64,000 bases of DNA from Sepioteuthis lessoniana (GCA_963585895.1 OY757924.1:58518940-58582939); one strand, 5' to 3'; positions 32,560 to 43,915 are shown, counted from the stretch's first letter. Made by a program: numbers and translations. The notes: generated by a model from the letters alone, not told the origin.

Positions 32560-33540
32560 ATTTTGAAAAATATACGACAAAAAAGATTAGTTGTCTTTGA
32601 GCGAACTAAATTTATAGAGTCTAAACGGAACCCAAACGAGTCTATAGTGCAATACATGCACAGATTAAAGGACGTATCTAAATATTGTGAATTCGAAAAA
32701 TTGTGGAAAAAAGTTATGACTATGGAGGATGAATAAATTCCTCTCAGATGAATAGAAAGCATGCAGGATACATAATATAAACACAAAATACTTAAAAGGT
32801 TACAGAAAAGTATCATGAATTTAAAAGCAGGCAAAGAATTTTTACAGCAACTAGAATAGATCAACCCCCCCCCCCAAAAAAAAAGGACAATCAAGAGACC
32901 TACAACACAGTCAAATTCTTAATCAAAAGGCAAATATTATAACCAAGAACATAAGAGAAATAAGTATAGGTTTCGTGCCCTGGGAAAAATATATTTAAAC
33001 TACAAATAGAAAAAATCTTTTTCAGGTCGTATGTAATTACTAAAGAAAAATAGAAGAGGTAGCTGACTCAGACCCTATAAGAAAAAATGCCGAAATATAT
33101 GCAATAAATGCACCCATCAAAACCAGAAAAAAAAAACTAAAGTGGAATGGAATATTTTTTCACGTGCATGGTGAAACCGATATTGAGAAAGAGCAATCTC
33201 GTGATGAAGCAATTTGACAGAAGTAATTAAAATGATGGGTGCTTTTGATGGGACATTTGAAAGAAAAAAGCGTTTTAAAATGATCCCCATTACGGCTGCA
33301 GCATGCGATAAAGATCATGAACTATTAGTAATTGGCGTTTGAAAATGAATATCACCAAACTCATTAATTCTATAAAAGCAGAAGAAAATAACATAGGATT
33401 TTTAAGAGGTCACAAGGGGAGCATTCGTTTGAAGGAAAACCGTCACCCAAATTATGTGGGATCTTAAAGGTTACCAATTTTTATACTACCTATTGTAGTG
33501 TCCAAAGAAAAAAAAAGCAAGGAATACTAGAAAACGCTCC
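32560..33540 (+). pseudogene. gag to protease remnant of gypsy element
   Basis: A gag-like stretch (ERTKFIESKRNPNESIVQYM, then HRLKDVSKYCEFEKLWK) lies near 32600-32730. A decayed zinc-knuckle area follows around 32930-33060 with expected Cys positions changed. A linker before RT (INSIKAEENNIGFLRGHKGS) is at about 33360-33420. The frame is broken many times. Confidence 0.7.
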
Positions 33541-33548
33541 GATTATAG

Positions 33549-34816
33549 TGTAACGGTGCATAAATATCTATCCCAAGGACGGGAGTTTATTTTATGTACG
33601 TGTGACGTCGGGGCAGTCTGGCACTTGACCCCTCGCAAAATAAGTCCCAGTCAAAACTCCTGTTTCGGGCATGAGGTAACTGGCAAATAATGTGGGGGGT
33701 AATTTGGGGCTAGACTCAGCCCGACGCTGGCAAGGGGGATTCCAATTTCACTTTACATACACCATCAAGTCATTCGTTTTCCTACCACCTCGGATAACGG
33801 AAAACATTGACTTCTAGGTTAAGTTAAAATATTATTCACTGTAGTCGGAAATTCCAATTTCCCGTATATTGTTTTTAAGGCGAATAAGACATTTAGCGAG
33901 AATAAATTAAAGCGAATGAAGCTGAAAAAGATATGTGCAAAAGAAAGCAACTCGACAGATAAACAACATAACGAATATATTTCAACATAAGGGAACATTT
34001 AAACTATAACAAAATTTTGATAGGTGAGGACCAAACAAATATTTAAGGTGCCGGCTATATTACACCAGCAAACAGTCTTAAACACAAACGTCTCTCTCGA
34101 CAGTCCTTTTCTTCTTTTCTTTCCTTCTTTCTTTCTTTTCTATTCTGAATGCATATAATTCTTTATATTTTTCTTTCTTAACTTGAGAGAGAGCATATAA
34201 TTTCAATATTTAGGAAGGGTAGGAGGAAAAACAGTTTCAAGTTGTACTTAGTTGTTCGAAAGGTTTACTTCTTAGATTCCTTTCTTTCACGGGCGAGCTG
34301 CATTCTATAGAATCTGGCTGAAGGCGATTCTGTTATCTTCTGTCCAAAGATTCTGTTCCTCTCTTACCCTGGAGTTTTGGCTACAGTTTCAACACATCAC
34401 GTCACGCCGATTGCTGTCCAAGAACTGAAGATTCTTTCCGCGGGCGAGCAAGCCCGGAGTTTTTGGCATCAGGTCAGCACGCCCTTTCACGGCGACCTCC
34501 GTCCTAAAAACTGAAAATCCTTTTCCCAATTTTCAATGACGAAAAGTTCCTATTTCCAGCGCTAAGACTTCGGCCAATCATTTGGCTCCTTACTCCTCCT
34601 CCGCCTCATCCGGTCATGCCATTTCATTCGGGCTACTACAGTGACCTATATCTCCTTCTCTGTCCAACCAACTTGGGGTTATGGAGTGCAGATAGCTTTG
34701 TTTGACCTTAATTCTAACTGCCTCGGTGGTCAGTCGCTCGGCTTGTTAGTTCAAACACATAAGGGGAAAGGAAATGAAATCTTACTTCTCCCCTCTCAGG
34801 GGCATACCACGTCACA
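33549..34816. mobile_element. Candidate solo LTR inserted in gypsy RT
   Basis: A 1268-bp insert begins TGTAACGG, ends ACGTCACA (TG...CA termini) and is flanked by the 4-bp repeat ATAG (33545-33548, 34817-34820). It is less AT-rich than its host, has no open frame and contains CT-rich stretches. These traits match a solo LTR formed by recombination. The host coding region resumes directly after it. Confidence 0.72.
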
Positions 34817-34820
34817 ATAG

Positions 34821-35160
34821 CCATAAGAAAGCCAGAAAGAGCTTAAGAATATGTGGAGATTACAAGATAGTGTTGAAACAGCGAAGATGTTCAGACTCGT
34901 TTCCGCTGCAAAATATTGAAACTGTGAGCCAGGAATTTACAAGGATATAAAATTCTTCAAAAATAAATCTCAAATCAGATTGAAATTGATTTGAAATTCA
35001 AGGAAATCACCTCTATTGATAGACTTACTAAAGAGGACTCGTCTGCTGTTTGGTATTAAGACTTCGAGCCTCATTATCTAAAAACCAATTGAGCAAACTT
35101 TATCAAGGAATATAAAAATATAATAGAAAAATATAATATATCAAGACAAGATGTGCAGAA
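34821..35160 (+). pseudogene. gypsy RT, N-terminal part
   Basis: Matches to Ty3/gypsy RT include AIRKP, then a degraded ICGDYKIVLK-like stretch, QIEIDLKFKEITSI, and a degraded catalytic region near 35130-35155 where YQDD is altered (reads YQDK). The R5 insertion follows immediately. Confidence 0.72.
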
Positions 35161-35741
35161 ATTTAGATTTATAGCTGCATAACTTTAAATACACATCGGC
35201 AAAATTGATATCTTCCCTTAACCTGCAACGGAATTGTATTTTTCCATATTATCCAATTCTCTGAACGTTTCATTGATGTGGTAATGTGGAATGTACTCAG
35301 ATTAAAAATCTTTTTAAAATAGATCTTTTTAACTCATAGATGGTATCCTAAAAACCGAGTTAGCTCTCCAGATCAGAGTTGACATGGGGATGTTTATGTT
35401 TCTGTAAAATTTTAAACTTCTAAGTGAAATGGAAAGGTACTACATAAAGAAGAGATTATTGAACAAAGATGTTCTAGTCTCTAGGATGTATAAAGAGAAA
35501 AGTAACTCATCTTGTAAACTTTATAAAAGATAAATCTGTTTATTCCTTCAAAGATAAGTAGGCTTACTTGAGTTATTTTTCTGCTTCGTCGTTTCAGCTG
35601 AAATAGAAATTTTTTGATTGTGTTGTTTCTTATCACAGGTCGTCTGCAAGGAAGAACTTAATTATTGAGTGTTACTCACAGACTCGAGTGCAAGGAGATA
35701 TATGATCATTCCTTGGTGCAATCACATGAACACTTCAAGGT
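35161..35741. mobile_element. R5 repeat inserted in gypsy RT, 13-bp TSD
   Basis: A 581-bp insert is flanked by AAGATGTGCAGAA (35148-35160) and AAGATGTGCGGAA (35742-35754). A second copy lies at 40362-40938. Its centre (35330-35400; AACTCATAGATGGTATCCTA, CCAGATCAGAGTTGACATGG) is alignable with the reversed R1 core. Long TSDs indicate retroposition. No frame and no clear tRNA-like boxes. Confidence 0.8.
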
Positions 35742-36020
35742 AAGATGTGCGGAATCGTTTACTAAAGAACAACAAAAAGCGGAGAAGATGAAGAAGTTAA
35801 ACGAAGCCCGCAGAACCACAAACAAGGAAAAATGTGAACTAAACTGCGATAAGGTATCATATATAGGATATCAAAGGTCAAAGAATGGAGTACCACTCAA
35901 TATAGGACTAACCATGAAAATAGAAGAAATTTCCACACCAAGAAACAAAAAGGAATTGGAATCCTTTTTATGGAATAAACAAAGAATTTATAGTATCTAC
36001 CTAGACACAATCACCTAATA
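35742..36020 (+). pseudogene. gypsy RT, C-terminal part
   Basis: An open stretch contains KLNEARRTTNKEKCELNCDK, VSYIGYQRSKNGVPLN and ISTPRNKKELESFLWNKQRI, matching the thumb/connection part of Ty3/gypsy RT (GY.. then PTP/TPRN-type motifs). Confidence 0.82.
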
Positions 36021-36039
36021 AAACTGTTCACAAAGCTAT

Positions 36040-36530
36040 GCACAAGAAACATCGAGTTTACCTGGACGAAGACAAAAAATATTGTCTTGGAAACTTTGAA
36101 AAAGTCTTTAAAGAACAGAGATAATAATCTGTGAGCCAACGAAAGAAGTAACGTAACCACAGAAACGATAGAACATGCGATAGCAGCAATCATATCACAA
36201 GAAAGTCACCAAGCAATATGATAGCCAAGAACGTAAACGGCAGCAAAAACAAACTACTCGATAATTAAAAACAAAGCACTAGCAATAGTGTGGATTACGG
36301 AAAGGGCAAGAAAATTCTTAGTAAGACTGAAATTTTCACAAACCGTTAAGTCAGACCACAAACCGTTAAAATTTATGTTTAATCCAAGAAAAGAACGTTA
36401 TATCATCTAGAATTCTAAGATAGGTATATAAACTTATGGCTTTGAATTTTGATATAATTTACGTAAAAGGGAATCCAATTCCGCATGTAGAAGCCCTATC
36501 CGGACAAGAGTTTGGTAATGGAAAGCTGTA
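36040..36530 (+). pseudogene. gypsy RNase H remnant
   Basis: FTWTKTKNIVLETLKKS at about 36056-36106, SDHKPLKFMFNPRKERYI at about 36350-36405, and LNFDIIYVKGNPIPHVEALS near 36441-36500 follow the RNase H order of gypsy elements, in more than one frame. Confidence 0.78.
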
Positions 36531-36539
36531 AAACCATTT

Positions 36540-37205
36540 GAATGCAGTATGCACTACACTTGGTAGAAACCGACATTTTGCCTCTAAATCGGCTTAGAAT
36601 TGAAACAAGCCATGAACCCGTATAAAGCAATATACCAGAGAGAGTAACGAAAATATATGGAGCAATTGTTCAATAGAGGAGAGAGCCTCCAAATAAACAA
36701 AACGCAAAATAACCACAGAGAAGGGAATAACACGGAGACATAATAGTACCTCTTCAAACCCTAAGTAAGTGCCTCTTCAAAAGTGTTCATGATAATATCC
36801 ATCGTGGCATAACGGCAGCATAAAGAAGGTTAAAGTTACAAGCTTGGTGGAAAGGATGCTCAAAAGAAGAAACTTATGTTAAAAGATGCTCAAAATGATC
36901 TAAAAAAAGCATTTTTAAAGAAACCAAAATTCACTCATGGCCCAAAGAAAAAGAACATGGGATGATGATCCACATGGATCATGCACACATTAAAGATATT
37001 GGCTTATTCTTAATTCTAGAAGACTCATTTTTGCGATATCCAGAGGTAATCAAAGTATCGGACGGAAAAGCCACAACCATAAAGCAAGTGCTGAGAACTG
37101 TATTCTCAAGAAACGGAGTACCCAAAATCATTGTCTCAGACAATGCACCAGATTTTGCATCGAGAAAACAAACAATTTGTACATGGTTGTATGGTTTCAA
37201 ATAAC
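36540..37205 (+). pseudogene. gypsy integrase, truncated
   Basis: An HHCC-type zinc-binding area (SVHDNIHRGI near 36780-36815; a CSKC-like region near 36890) leads to the integrase core: MIHMDHAHIKDIGLFLILED with the first catalytic Asp at about 36974, and VPKIIVSDNAPDF with the second at about 37139. The catalytic Glu region is missing: the frame ends at 37202, where an R1 fragment begins. This is a described inactive fossil. Confidence 0.85.
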
Positions 37206-37682
37206 TTTTCATGATTATCCCAAGAATCCCGTTCCATTTGATCCATAGATATGAACCTAACTGGTAATATCACTTTGGGTCAAAATGGATCTAAGACTAG
37301 TCGTAATGAAGGGTTACTCCTCATACTCCAAATCCCAAGGCTGGATCCCCACCATTAGGTGCGATCATATGTCATACACAGAGCACTAAATAGTTTCAAG
37401 TATTGCTATCTAACAATAATAATTCTATTCAACGTTATTCATTCATTTGCTCACAGTTAAATGGTTTGAAGTGTCGTAAATAGTTCTATTTGACCCATAG
37501 ATTGGAACCTACCAGATACAATTACTCCGGGTTTGTGTAGACCTGAGAGTAATAGCAATGAAAGTGTAGCTTACATCCTCCAAAGCTCCAGAATTAGAAC
37601 CTCTCCGTCAGATGGCTTAGTGTCACACCCAAGACATTCATTGCAGAGGTGTAAACAGCGTATACTACAACGCCAGTGGATA
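37186..37682 (-). mobile_element. Two R1 minus fragments in tandem
   Basis: An older copy (37186-37372; TTTGATCCATAGATATGAAC, GGATCTAAGACTAGTCGTAA) is followed by a better one (37373-37682; AGTTCTATTTGACCCATAGA, CTGAGAGTAATAGCAATGAA, reduced head near 37660-37682). Confidence 0.75.
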
Positions 37683-37986
37683 GACATTCAGACTCAGAGT
37701 GTTTTACATATATTTTTGGAAGGTTGCAATAAAGGATTAGTGGCAGAGATCGAAGTATCAATAACTTGAGGCCAATACGCGTTCTCTGCAGATACGCAGA
37801 TGCGCAAGAACAAATTATTTCCACCTAATAAATTTACTGAGAAACATAGATATGAAGAAGCCGAGCTCAGTATTTAAATGTAAACAGATATAAATAATTT
37901 TTTTGTGTGGGAACTAATCTACTGACTGTTATGCTGCATTGCGATAATCTGTATCTATCCAATCCAGTCATCATTGCATCTTTATC
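37683..37986. other. Unassigned region
   Basis: No recognised element. Confidence 0.45.
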
Positions 37987-38700
37987 TTAATAATAATAAT
38001 AATAATAATAATAATAGCAGCACAAAACAACGCAATAAAGACCAATTATATTAAAGAGAAAATAGATAAGATGCCACAGAATAGCAAGTGTAGGTTATGT
38101 GTTGATGTAGACGAGACGTTTAATCACATAATAAGCGAATGCATCAAATAAGCGCAAAAAGAGTACAAGACTAAACGCGATTGGGTGGGAAACGTGATCC
38201 ACTGGGAACTGTGCAAGGAATTGAAAAATGATCTTACGGCCAAATGGTATATACACAAAATAGAATCTGACCTGCAGAATGAGACTCATAGAATTCTCTG
38301 GGATTTTGAGATAATAACAGATCGCCTTATCCTGTAAAGAAGAGCAGACCTTGCAATAATTAACAAAAAAAAAAAAAAAAAAAAGAGAAAAGAAAAAAGA
38401 GAACTTGCAGAATAGTGGACTTTGCCGTCCCAGCGTACCACAGAGTAAAAAAAAAAGAGAGAGGAATGAATACTTGAACCTTGCCAGAGAACTAAAGCTA
38501 TGAGACATGATGGTGACGGTGATAACAATTGTAATTTCTACACATGGAACGGTCTCCTAAGGCTTGGAAAAGGGGTGGAGGAGGTAGAAATCAGAATACG
38601 AACCGAGACCATCCAAACTACAGCATTGTTGAGATTGGCCAGGATTCTAATAAGATGGTTAAAAAGCCAAGGAGACTTGCAGTCTCGTAGACTCTAGTTA
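37987..38700 (+). pseudogene. LINE/RT C-terminal fragment (second LINE lineage)
   Basis: After an AAT array (37987-38017), segments in shifting frames match a C-terminal region common in invertebrate reverse-transcriptase elements: NSKCRLC (zinc-like), FNHIISECIK, RDWVGNVIHWELCKELK, ETHRILWDFEIITDRL, CRIVDFAVPAYHRVK, NLARELKL-like, and ETIQTTALLRLARILIRWLK close to a stop at 38696. It differs from the RTE C-terminus. Exact clade is not determined. A TA array follows at 38742. Confidence 0.68.
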
Positions 38701-38740
38701 ACGACCAGCAGCTAACGCTGGTGTGAAAAACTCTCAAAAG

Positions 38741-38741
<1 letters not shown>

Positions 38742-38816
<75 letters not shown>
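38742..38816. repeat. TA microsatellite, ~75 bp
   Basis: Uninterrupted TA array just downstream of the LINE fragment; it may derive from the element's tail. Confidence 0.96.
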
Positions 38817-38817
<1 letters not shown>

Positions 38818-39029
38818 GCTCAAAGACACTCTGCATCGCTTAATGTACAGACTCTAAAAAGTTTCAATGCATAAACTTAGAAACTTTAGTCTTTCCTCGA
38901 GTGCTTTTTGTTATTTTTTTTCGAAATCTCGATTTCCAATATAAACTTGGATCGAGTTTTATTTTAAATTCGATTGATTCTATTCGAATCAATATATTAG
39001 TTACCTTCAACTTGTATCTCAACTCACCT

Positions 39030-39210
39030 ATATTGCGTATAACTTTTCATACAACTTTATTAAAGCAAACAAATTAGAAGGAAGTTACTTATCTAGTAAA
39101 AGAGCAACTTCCTTCTAATTTGTTGGCTCTAATAAAGTTATGAAAAGTTATACGCAATATATTGCGTATAATTTTTCATACAACTTTATAAAAGCAAACA
39201 AATTATAATT
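39030..39210. repeat. Palindrome plus third copy
   Basis: ATATTGCGTATAACTTTTCA ... GAAGGAAGTT (39030-39086) is reverse-complemented at 39106-39160 (AACTTCCTTCTAATTTGTTG ... ATACGCAATAT), with a 19-bp spacer. A third, direct copy of the outer part follows at 39158-39210. It looks like a foldback or MITE-type element. Confidence 0.9.
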
Positions 39211-39249
39211 ATACTTTCAATAGAATGGTCCATTCTATTAGCGGGAATT

Positions 39250-39436
39250 TAAATACATTGATTGTATCCCACTCCCCATCTCCCAAAAATGACGTCCTGA
39301 GTATGATGCTAAACTTCAACTGATGCATTAGATAGGAACTCTTGAAACATAATAACTTTGCACCGATTTTTTTATTAGATAATATTACTTGACATCATAT
39401 AGTTGTGTACAAAAGAAACAGCAACACAATACATAC

Positions 39437-39509
<73 letters not shown>

Positions 39510-39732
39510 TGTGAGTGTGTGTGCACGTATATATTAATAAACGTACAAAGAAAGCAATTCATTAATTTTTAGGCATAAAGTATCCCAGCACAGGTTGACA
39601 TGTCGTTAAAAATCAATCTATCGATCTCAAAATTTGCCTTTCTAAGCCCGGATACCTTAATGGTTTTGAATTTTTGGTTGGTTTTGATAGCTCGTCAAAC
39701 TGTTTTTTGATGCCAAAGTCAGTAGTTTTTTG

Positions 39733-39778
<46 letters not shown>

Positions 39779-39985
39779 ACTTATATCATTTTAAGTATTT
39801 CTATCTAATACTGGCACTTCGGATCAGGTAGTAATCCAACTATTTTCCCTCCAACTATGGATAAATAGTAGGGCAGTCTGACCGGTCAGGGAGAAGGAAA
39901 CCTCTAAATTCTAACCTGTTAAACACTGCTCAAAAATTGACGACATCGTATACTGCTCGTTCGCAAGGGGTCAGTAAATATACAA
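39250..39985 (+). repeat. Mixed repeats: R1 scrap, GT, R2, tail, TA, S1
   Basis: R1 core scrap with unit (39250-39375), GT array (39437-39523), R2 (39545-39625), reversed R1/S2 tail scrap (39670-39725), TA array (39737-39772) and an S1 body (39830-39985; CTCCAACTATGGATAAATAG, GGGCAGTCTGACCGGTCAGG). Confidence 0.7.
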
Positions 39986-39989
39986 AAAT

Positions 39990-40361
39990 GAAAGTGATAA
40001 ATAAACAGAGGGAATCAGTAGGGAATATGGATATTGATGTTTGAAGTCATCTTGCGCTTGAAGACTTGCTTCGAGAAAGTGATGGAGAAAGATGAATTCA
40101 TAATACTATTGAATGAAGATGACATCAGCTAAAATCATGTCATATCCACAAAGACACGTCAGACAAGAAAACATGTTATAAAAACTCTTGAAACTTGAAA
40201 GAGAACCATTGTCTTTCGTTTCTGACTTTCTTTTTACACAGGCGCTTCCGCCACAACTAAGTAGTGTGCGACCCTTCGCCGATATAGACGTGGATCATTA
40301 CTTCACTGAACTGCAGCGTATCTTAATAATCACTCTCGGTTATTTCACCAAGCGTCAAAGT
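39990..40361. other. Unassigned region
   Basis: Unique-looking sequence; no frame of note. Confidence 0.45.
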
Positions 40362-40938
40362 TAGATTTATAGCTGCGTAACTTTATATAGACATCGGCAA
40401 AATTGATATCTTCGCTAACCTGCGACAGAACAGTATCTTTCCACATTATCAAATTCTCTCAGCGATTCATTTATGTGGTAATGTGGAATGTACTCAGATT
40501 AAAAATCTTTTAAAAGCAGATCTTTTTAACTCCTAGATGGTATCCTAGAAAAACGAGTTAGTACTCCAGATCGGAGTGGACATGGGGGTAATGGAGTTTT
40601 ATTGCTTATGTTTCTATAAAATATTTAACTTTTAAGTGCAATGGAAAGGTGCTGTCTTGAGAAGAGATCATTGAACAAAGATGTTCTATTCACTTAGATG
40701 AATAAAGAGAAGGGTCACTCGTATTGTAAACTTTATAAAAGATAAATCTGTTTATTCCTTCAAAGATAAGTAGGCTTACTTGAGTTATTTTTCTTCTTCG
40801 TCGTTTCAACTGAAATAGCAATTTTTTGATTGTGTTGTTTCTTATCACATGTCTTCTGCAAGAAATAACTTAATTATTGAGTGTTACTCACAGATTCGAG
40901 TGCATGAAAATATGGTGTCATCACATAAAAACTTCGGA
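40362..40938. mobile_element. R5 repeat, second copy
   Basis: Alignable over its length with 35161-35741 (TAGATTTATAGCTGCGTAAC, CGGCAAAATTGATATCTTCG, TTATTCCTTCAAAGATAAGT, AACTTAATTATTGAGTGTTA). The R1-like centre (40525-40620) is better preserved here (GATCGGAGTGGACATGGGGG). Confidence 0.88.
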
Positions 40939-41084
40939 CATAAACCAACGGTAAAATCCAAAGAAATCAACAAATCTTTTTTAACGTGATTTGCCATGAT
41001 GGTGGTTTTTACTATTTCTTGAATGAATGCTAATTTAATCTCACCTTGTATCTCGCTTAACAGTATTATCTCCGATAGTTTGCT

Positions 41085-41415
41085 TTCTTTGTTTTATGGC
41101 AGTTCAACTTTTGTAGGTTATTTTTGACAAATCCATCTTTATAGAAAAAAAAAAACGCAGTTGTGGTACTTGGTAACTCACAGTTTGGAGAATAAGGGGG
41201 TTCATGCTTTTTCTTATGGTATTAATCCGAAAGTGAACCTAATAGCTCGATTCGAGTTCGAACTCATTTAGTCGTATATTACAGGATTAAGGTAAGCCTC
41301 TATACGACGGGGACTCCCGCCACAAAATGGTTTAAATGTATTTTTTACTGTCTTGATTTGAAAACAGGTTGCTGTGTCCGTTTCTTTCGATTATAACTGT
41401 TACACAATGAGCGCC
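41085..41415 (-). mobile_element. S2 SINE
   Basis: Reversed tail (TTTATGGCAGTTCAACTTTT, GTAGGTTATTTTTGAC), body (GGTATTAATCCGAAAGTGAA), B-box-like GAGTTCGAACTC and a head side reaching ACAATGAGCGCCTCC. Confidence 0.75.
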
Positions 41416-42454
41416 TCCAAAAAATGGGACAGATTCTGATTTCAACACTTTCTTAGTTTTCTATTTATTTTATGCTTTTAAAGGGTTTTCTGAATGTTTA
41501 AAATGCCACGGTAATAATTGGGAACATTGACACTTCCATGTGATTTAATGGTTGCACCACTTTGGGAATGTTCACGTATCAATTCCAATTTCAACTTCAC
41601 TTTCACCGTTACAGCTTACTTTCATGACAGAAAATGAAAGAATGATTTATGGAATGAGTAAGTGGTTTACAATTATATGGCGTTAGGGTTAGAGTAACAT
41701 TGATAAAACGACACAGTAGGGTGATGTATTGGGGATTGGAAAAGAAATGAAATAAGGGGAAATAATAAATGTGTGGAATTTTATGTCAATTTTAGCGTTG
41801 AGAGGAAAGAGGTTGAGTGTGAGGATGCAGAGAGGGTAAGATGGGAATGAAAGCAATAAAGGGCATTTTTGAAAAAAAGTTCAAATAACAGGAAGTATAA
41901 AGAAAACTACATGATATTCAATTCATTTTCTAAAAGAATCATCTATTAGAAACAGAAATATATCCGTAGCCAATTCTATAATACGGAAAGACTAAACGTT
42001 TTTTTTTATATATATTTGTCGGATCTGGGTATTATAATACACTGCACATGTTAAATAAGTGAGAAATAACAATCAAGACACTCGTAGCAGAGGAAATATA
42101 TGGTTTAATATTTCATTGTAAAACAATGCAAGAACAATCCACGACGAATTAACAATTGTTGGTTGGCTGGTTGTTTGGTGAGTTTGTGTCTTATATCATA
42201 TCATCGACATTTGTTGATCAGTTTATGCCAAATATATATATATATATATATATATATTGTAAGCAAGTAGTTAGTTGGTAACTACTTAGGCAACGAGTTA
42301 GAGCTTAATTGTTTGTTCACAGTTTAATCTAATGATTTCTTACATTAAAATTTCTATATATCTCAAAATATATCGGACCCAACCCATATGACTTAATAAC
42401 TCTACTACTAATAATAATGTGTTCTTATTTGTTTCAGATTTGAAAATAGTATAC
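41416..42454. other. Unassigned region with TA array
   Basis: About 1 kb without recognised elements except a TA array at 42232-42258 and a T run at 42000. No coding evidence. Confidence 0.5.
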
Positions 42455-42650
42455 TATACATATTTACCAACCCTTCCACTCGGGCAGGATATGACACAAG
42501 ATCAATTTTAAGCGGAGTTTAACAGGTTTGAATTCAGAGTTTTCCTTCTCCTAGACTAGTTGCCAGAACTCAATCTGCCCTACTATTTACCCATTGCTGG
42601 AGGGAGAATAATTGGATTCATAAATTTCCCAAGGGTATTAGTGCTATGTG
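42455..42650 (-). mobile_element. S1 SINE, 3' two thirds
   Basis: CCAACCCTTCCACTCGGGC, TTTTAAGCGGAGTTTAACAG, CTACTATTTACCCATTGCTG, AAGGGTATTAGTGCTATGTG; the tRNA-like head is absent. Confidence 0.85.
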
Positions 42651-42756
42651 AAAATAGTATACTATAACAACTATTAATTCTCGATCACAATACCTTGGAC
42701 GAAAGAAGAAAAAATATTTTGTGTCACAACTTATTTGAGGACAATATGATCTTAAA

Positions 42757-42976
42757 CTGTCTCAAAACAGATGCAACCTATTAATGTGATAATGATATAT
42801 TACTGAGACGGAGAAACTCAAAAAAGATTGCATGTCCCGGAAGATGATATAATAACAAAAAAAAAAATTTTCTTGCCAAAGGATGCATTTTTTACCGTAA
42901 GTCTTCCAAATGACCACCATTGTGCTTGTCTCAGTAATAAATCATTGTCATATTAATGGGTTGCATCTATTCTGAG
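42757..42976. mobile_element. MITE copy 2 (220 bp)
   Basis: The left arm CTGTCTCAAAACAGATGCAA ... TTACTGAGAC is inverted in the right arm GTCTCAGTAATAAATCATTG ... GGTTGCATCTATTCTGAG. The arms match the MITE at 795-1353; a scrap of a further arm end follows at 42988-43007. Confidence 0.88.
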
Positions 42977-43019
42977 AAAATATGATTGTTTGCATCTATT
43001 TTGAGACTATTACTAATCG

Positions 43020-43780
43020 TTTGTTTGCAAATAGTTAAATGGTCGCAAGTAAAAATATCTATCACTAATAATTTTATTCGATATTAATCATTTATTTGCA
43101 CATAGTTAACTGGTTTCAAGCAGTGGTATTTAACATGGGAAATTCTATTTATAAAGTATTTCTTTCTAATACGAAACATCTGCATGAAGTTGTATGGTTT
43201 AAATAACTAATAATGATAATCCCTTGTGAATGTATGAACATTTCCTATTGGTCCAAAGATTTGACCCTTACAGTTACCACTAATCCAAATCAAAGAGGAC
43301 CTGAGATTAATGGTAATGAAGGGATACTCAACATTTCCCTCCCTCATGGACTGAAGCCTCACCATCACATGCAGTTTATTTTAATACCAAGGGCACTCAA
43401 ATTCTAATATTTTTTCAGTGTGAGTGGCCGTCAATGACTGCTTTCTTGTACATTTAAGGTAAAAAGAGAGGAGTATTTGTTTGTCATAAGAGCAATTTGA
43501 AGACTACGGCCGAGACAGTCATATAGGTGATAAAGATCTGAATCACAAGACGATTAATCAGATCGCGCCTCTCCGACCGCCCGTCCAGCTCACTAAGGGG
43601 CAAAGAGGAGTGTTTGTAGATCAAAAGACTACTTTGGTTGCCGGGTCGGGTACTGCTCAGCCACCACTATCTCGTATTCAGGCATAACTTGTCACTACCC
43701 ACGGCTAACAAGTAACTTTATTGAAATGTATGTAGAAGTGCAGTCGGCATATTTTACAGCAGCAGCCGACCGGGAGGACC
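43020..43780 (-). mobile_element. R1 retroposon, split by a GC-rich block
   Basis: Units (43020-43200) and core (43240-43410; TTGGTCCAAAGATTTGACCC, GACCTGAGATTAATGGTAAT) lead to a break. The head piece (GCAGTCGGCATATTTTACAG, AGCCGACCGGG) is found only at 43740-43780. Confidence 0.7.
43415..43735. other. GC-rich unidentified block inside R1
   Basis: About 320 bp of unusually high GC for this window (ACTACGGCCGAGACAGTC; CAGATCGCGCCTCTCCGACC; TTGCCGGGTCGGGTACTG). It interrupts an R1 copy, so it is probably a mobile element. No tRNA or snRNA that I know fits. Confidence 0.4.
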
Positions 43781-43915
43781 TATTTAACCTATAGCTGGGT
43801 GAAGAGATAAGGGTGTTCAAACCTTTTCAAAGTGTATTAGTCCAAAAATGAACGTAATTGCGTGACAGAAGTTCTATCTCGCTTACTACGATAAACAATC
43901 CATCACGGTCGCCAC
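43780..43915 (-). mobile_element. S2 SINE fragment
   Basis: CTATTTAACCTATAGCTGGG, AGAGATAAGGGTGTTCAAAC, GTATTAGTCCAAAAATGAAC, then an eroded head. Confidence 0.65.

Larger units (their letters stand above)
32540..37205 (+). mobile_element. Ty3/gypsy LTR retrotransposon, degenerate and split
   Basis: Plus-strand fragments appear in canonical Ty3/gypsy order: gag, zinc-knuckle region, a protease/linker part, RT, RNase H and integrase. No flanking LTR of this element is recognised on either side. Two later insertions divide the RT region (33549-34816 and 35161-35741). Stops and frameshifts are frequent throughout, so no protein can be made. Confidence 0.82.

Noticed and set aside
36962-37204. 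Free-standing integrase gene
   Set aside because: It is the truncated core of the gypsy remnant, lacking the third catalytic residue and disrupted upstream.
43415-43735. Spliceosomal snRNA, 5S or 7SK gene
   Set aside because: I compared it by eye with conserved blocks of those RNAs as I know them and found no match; it is left as an unknown GC-rich block.
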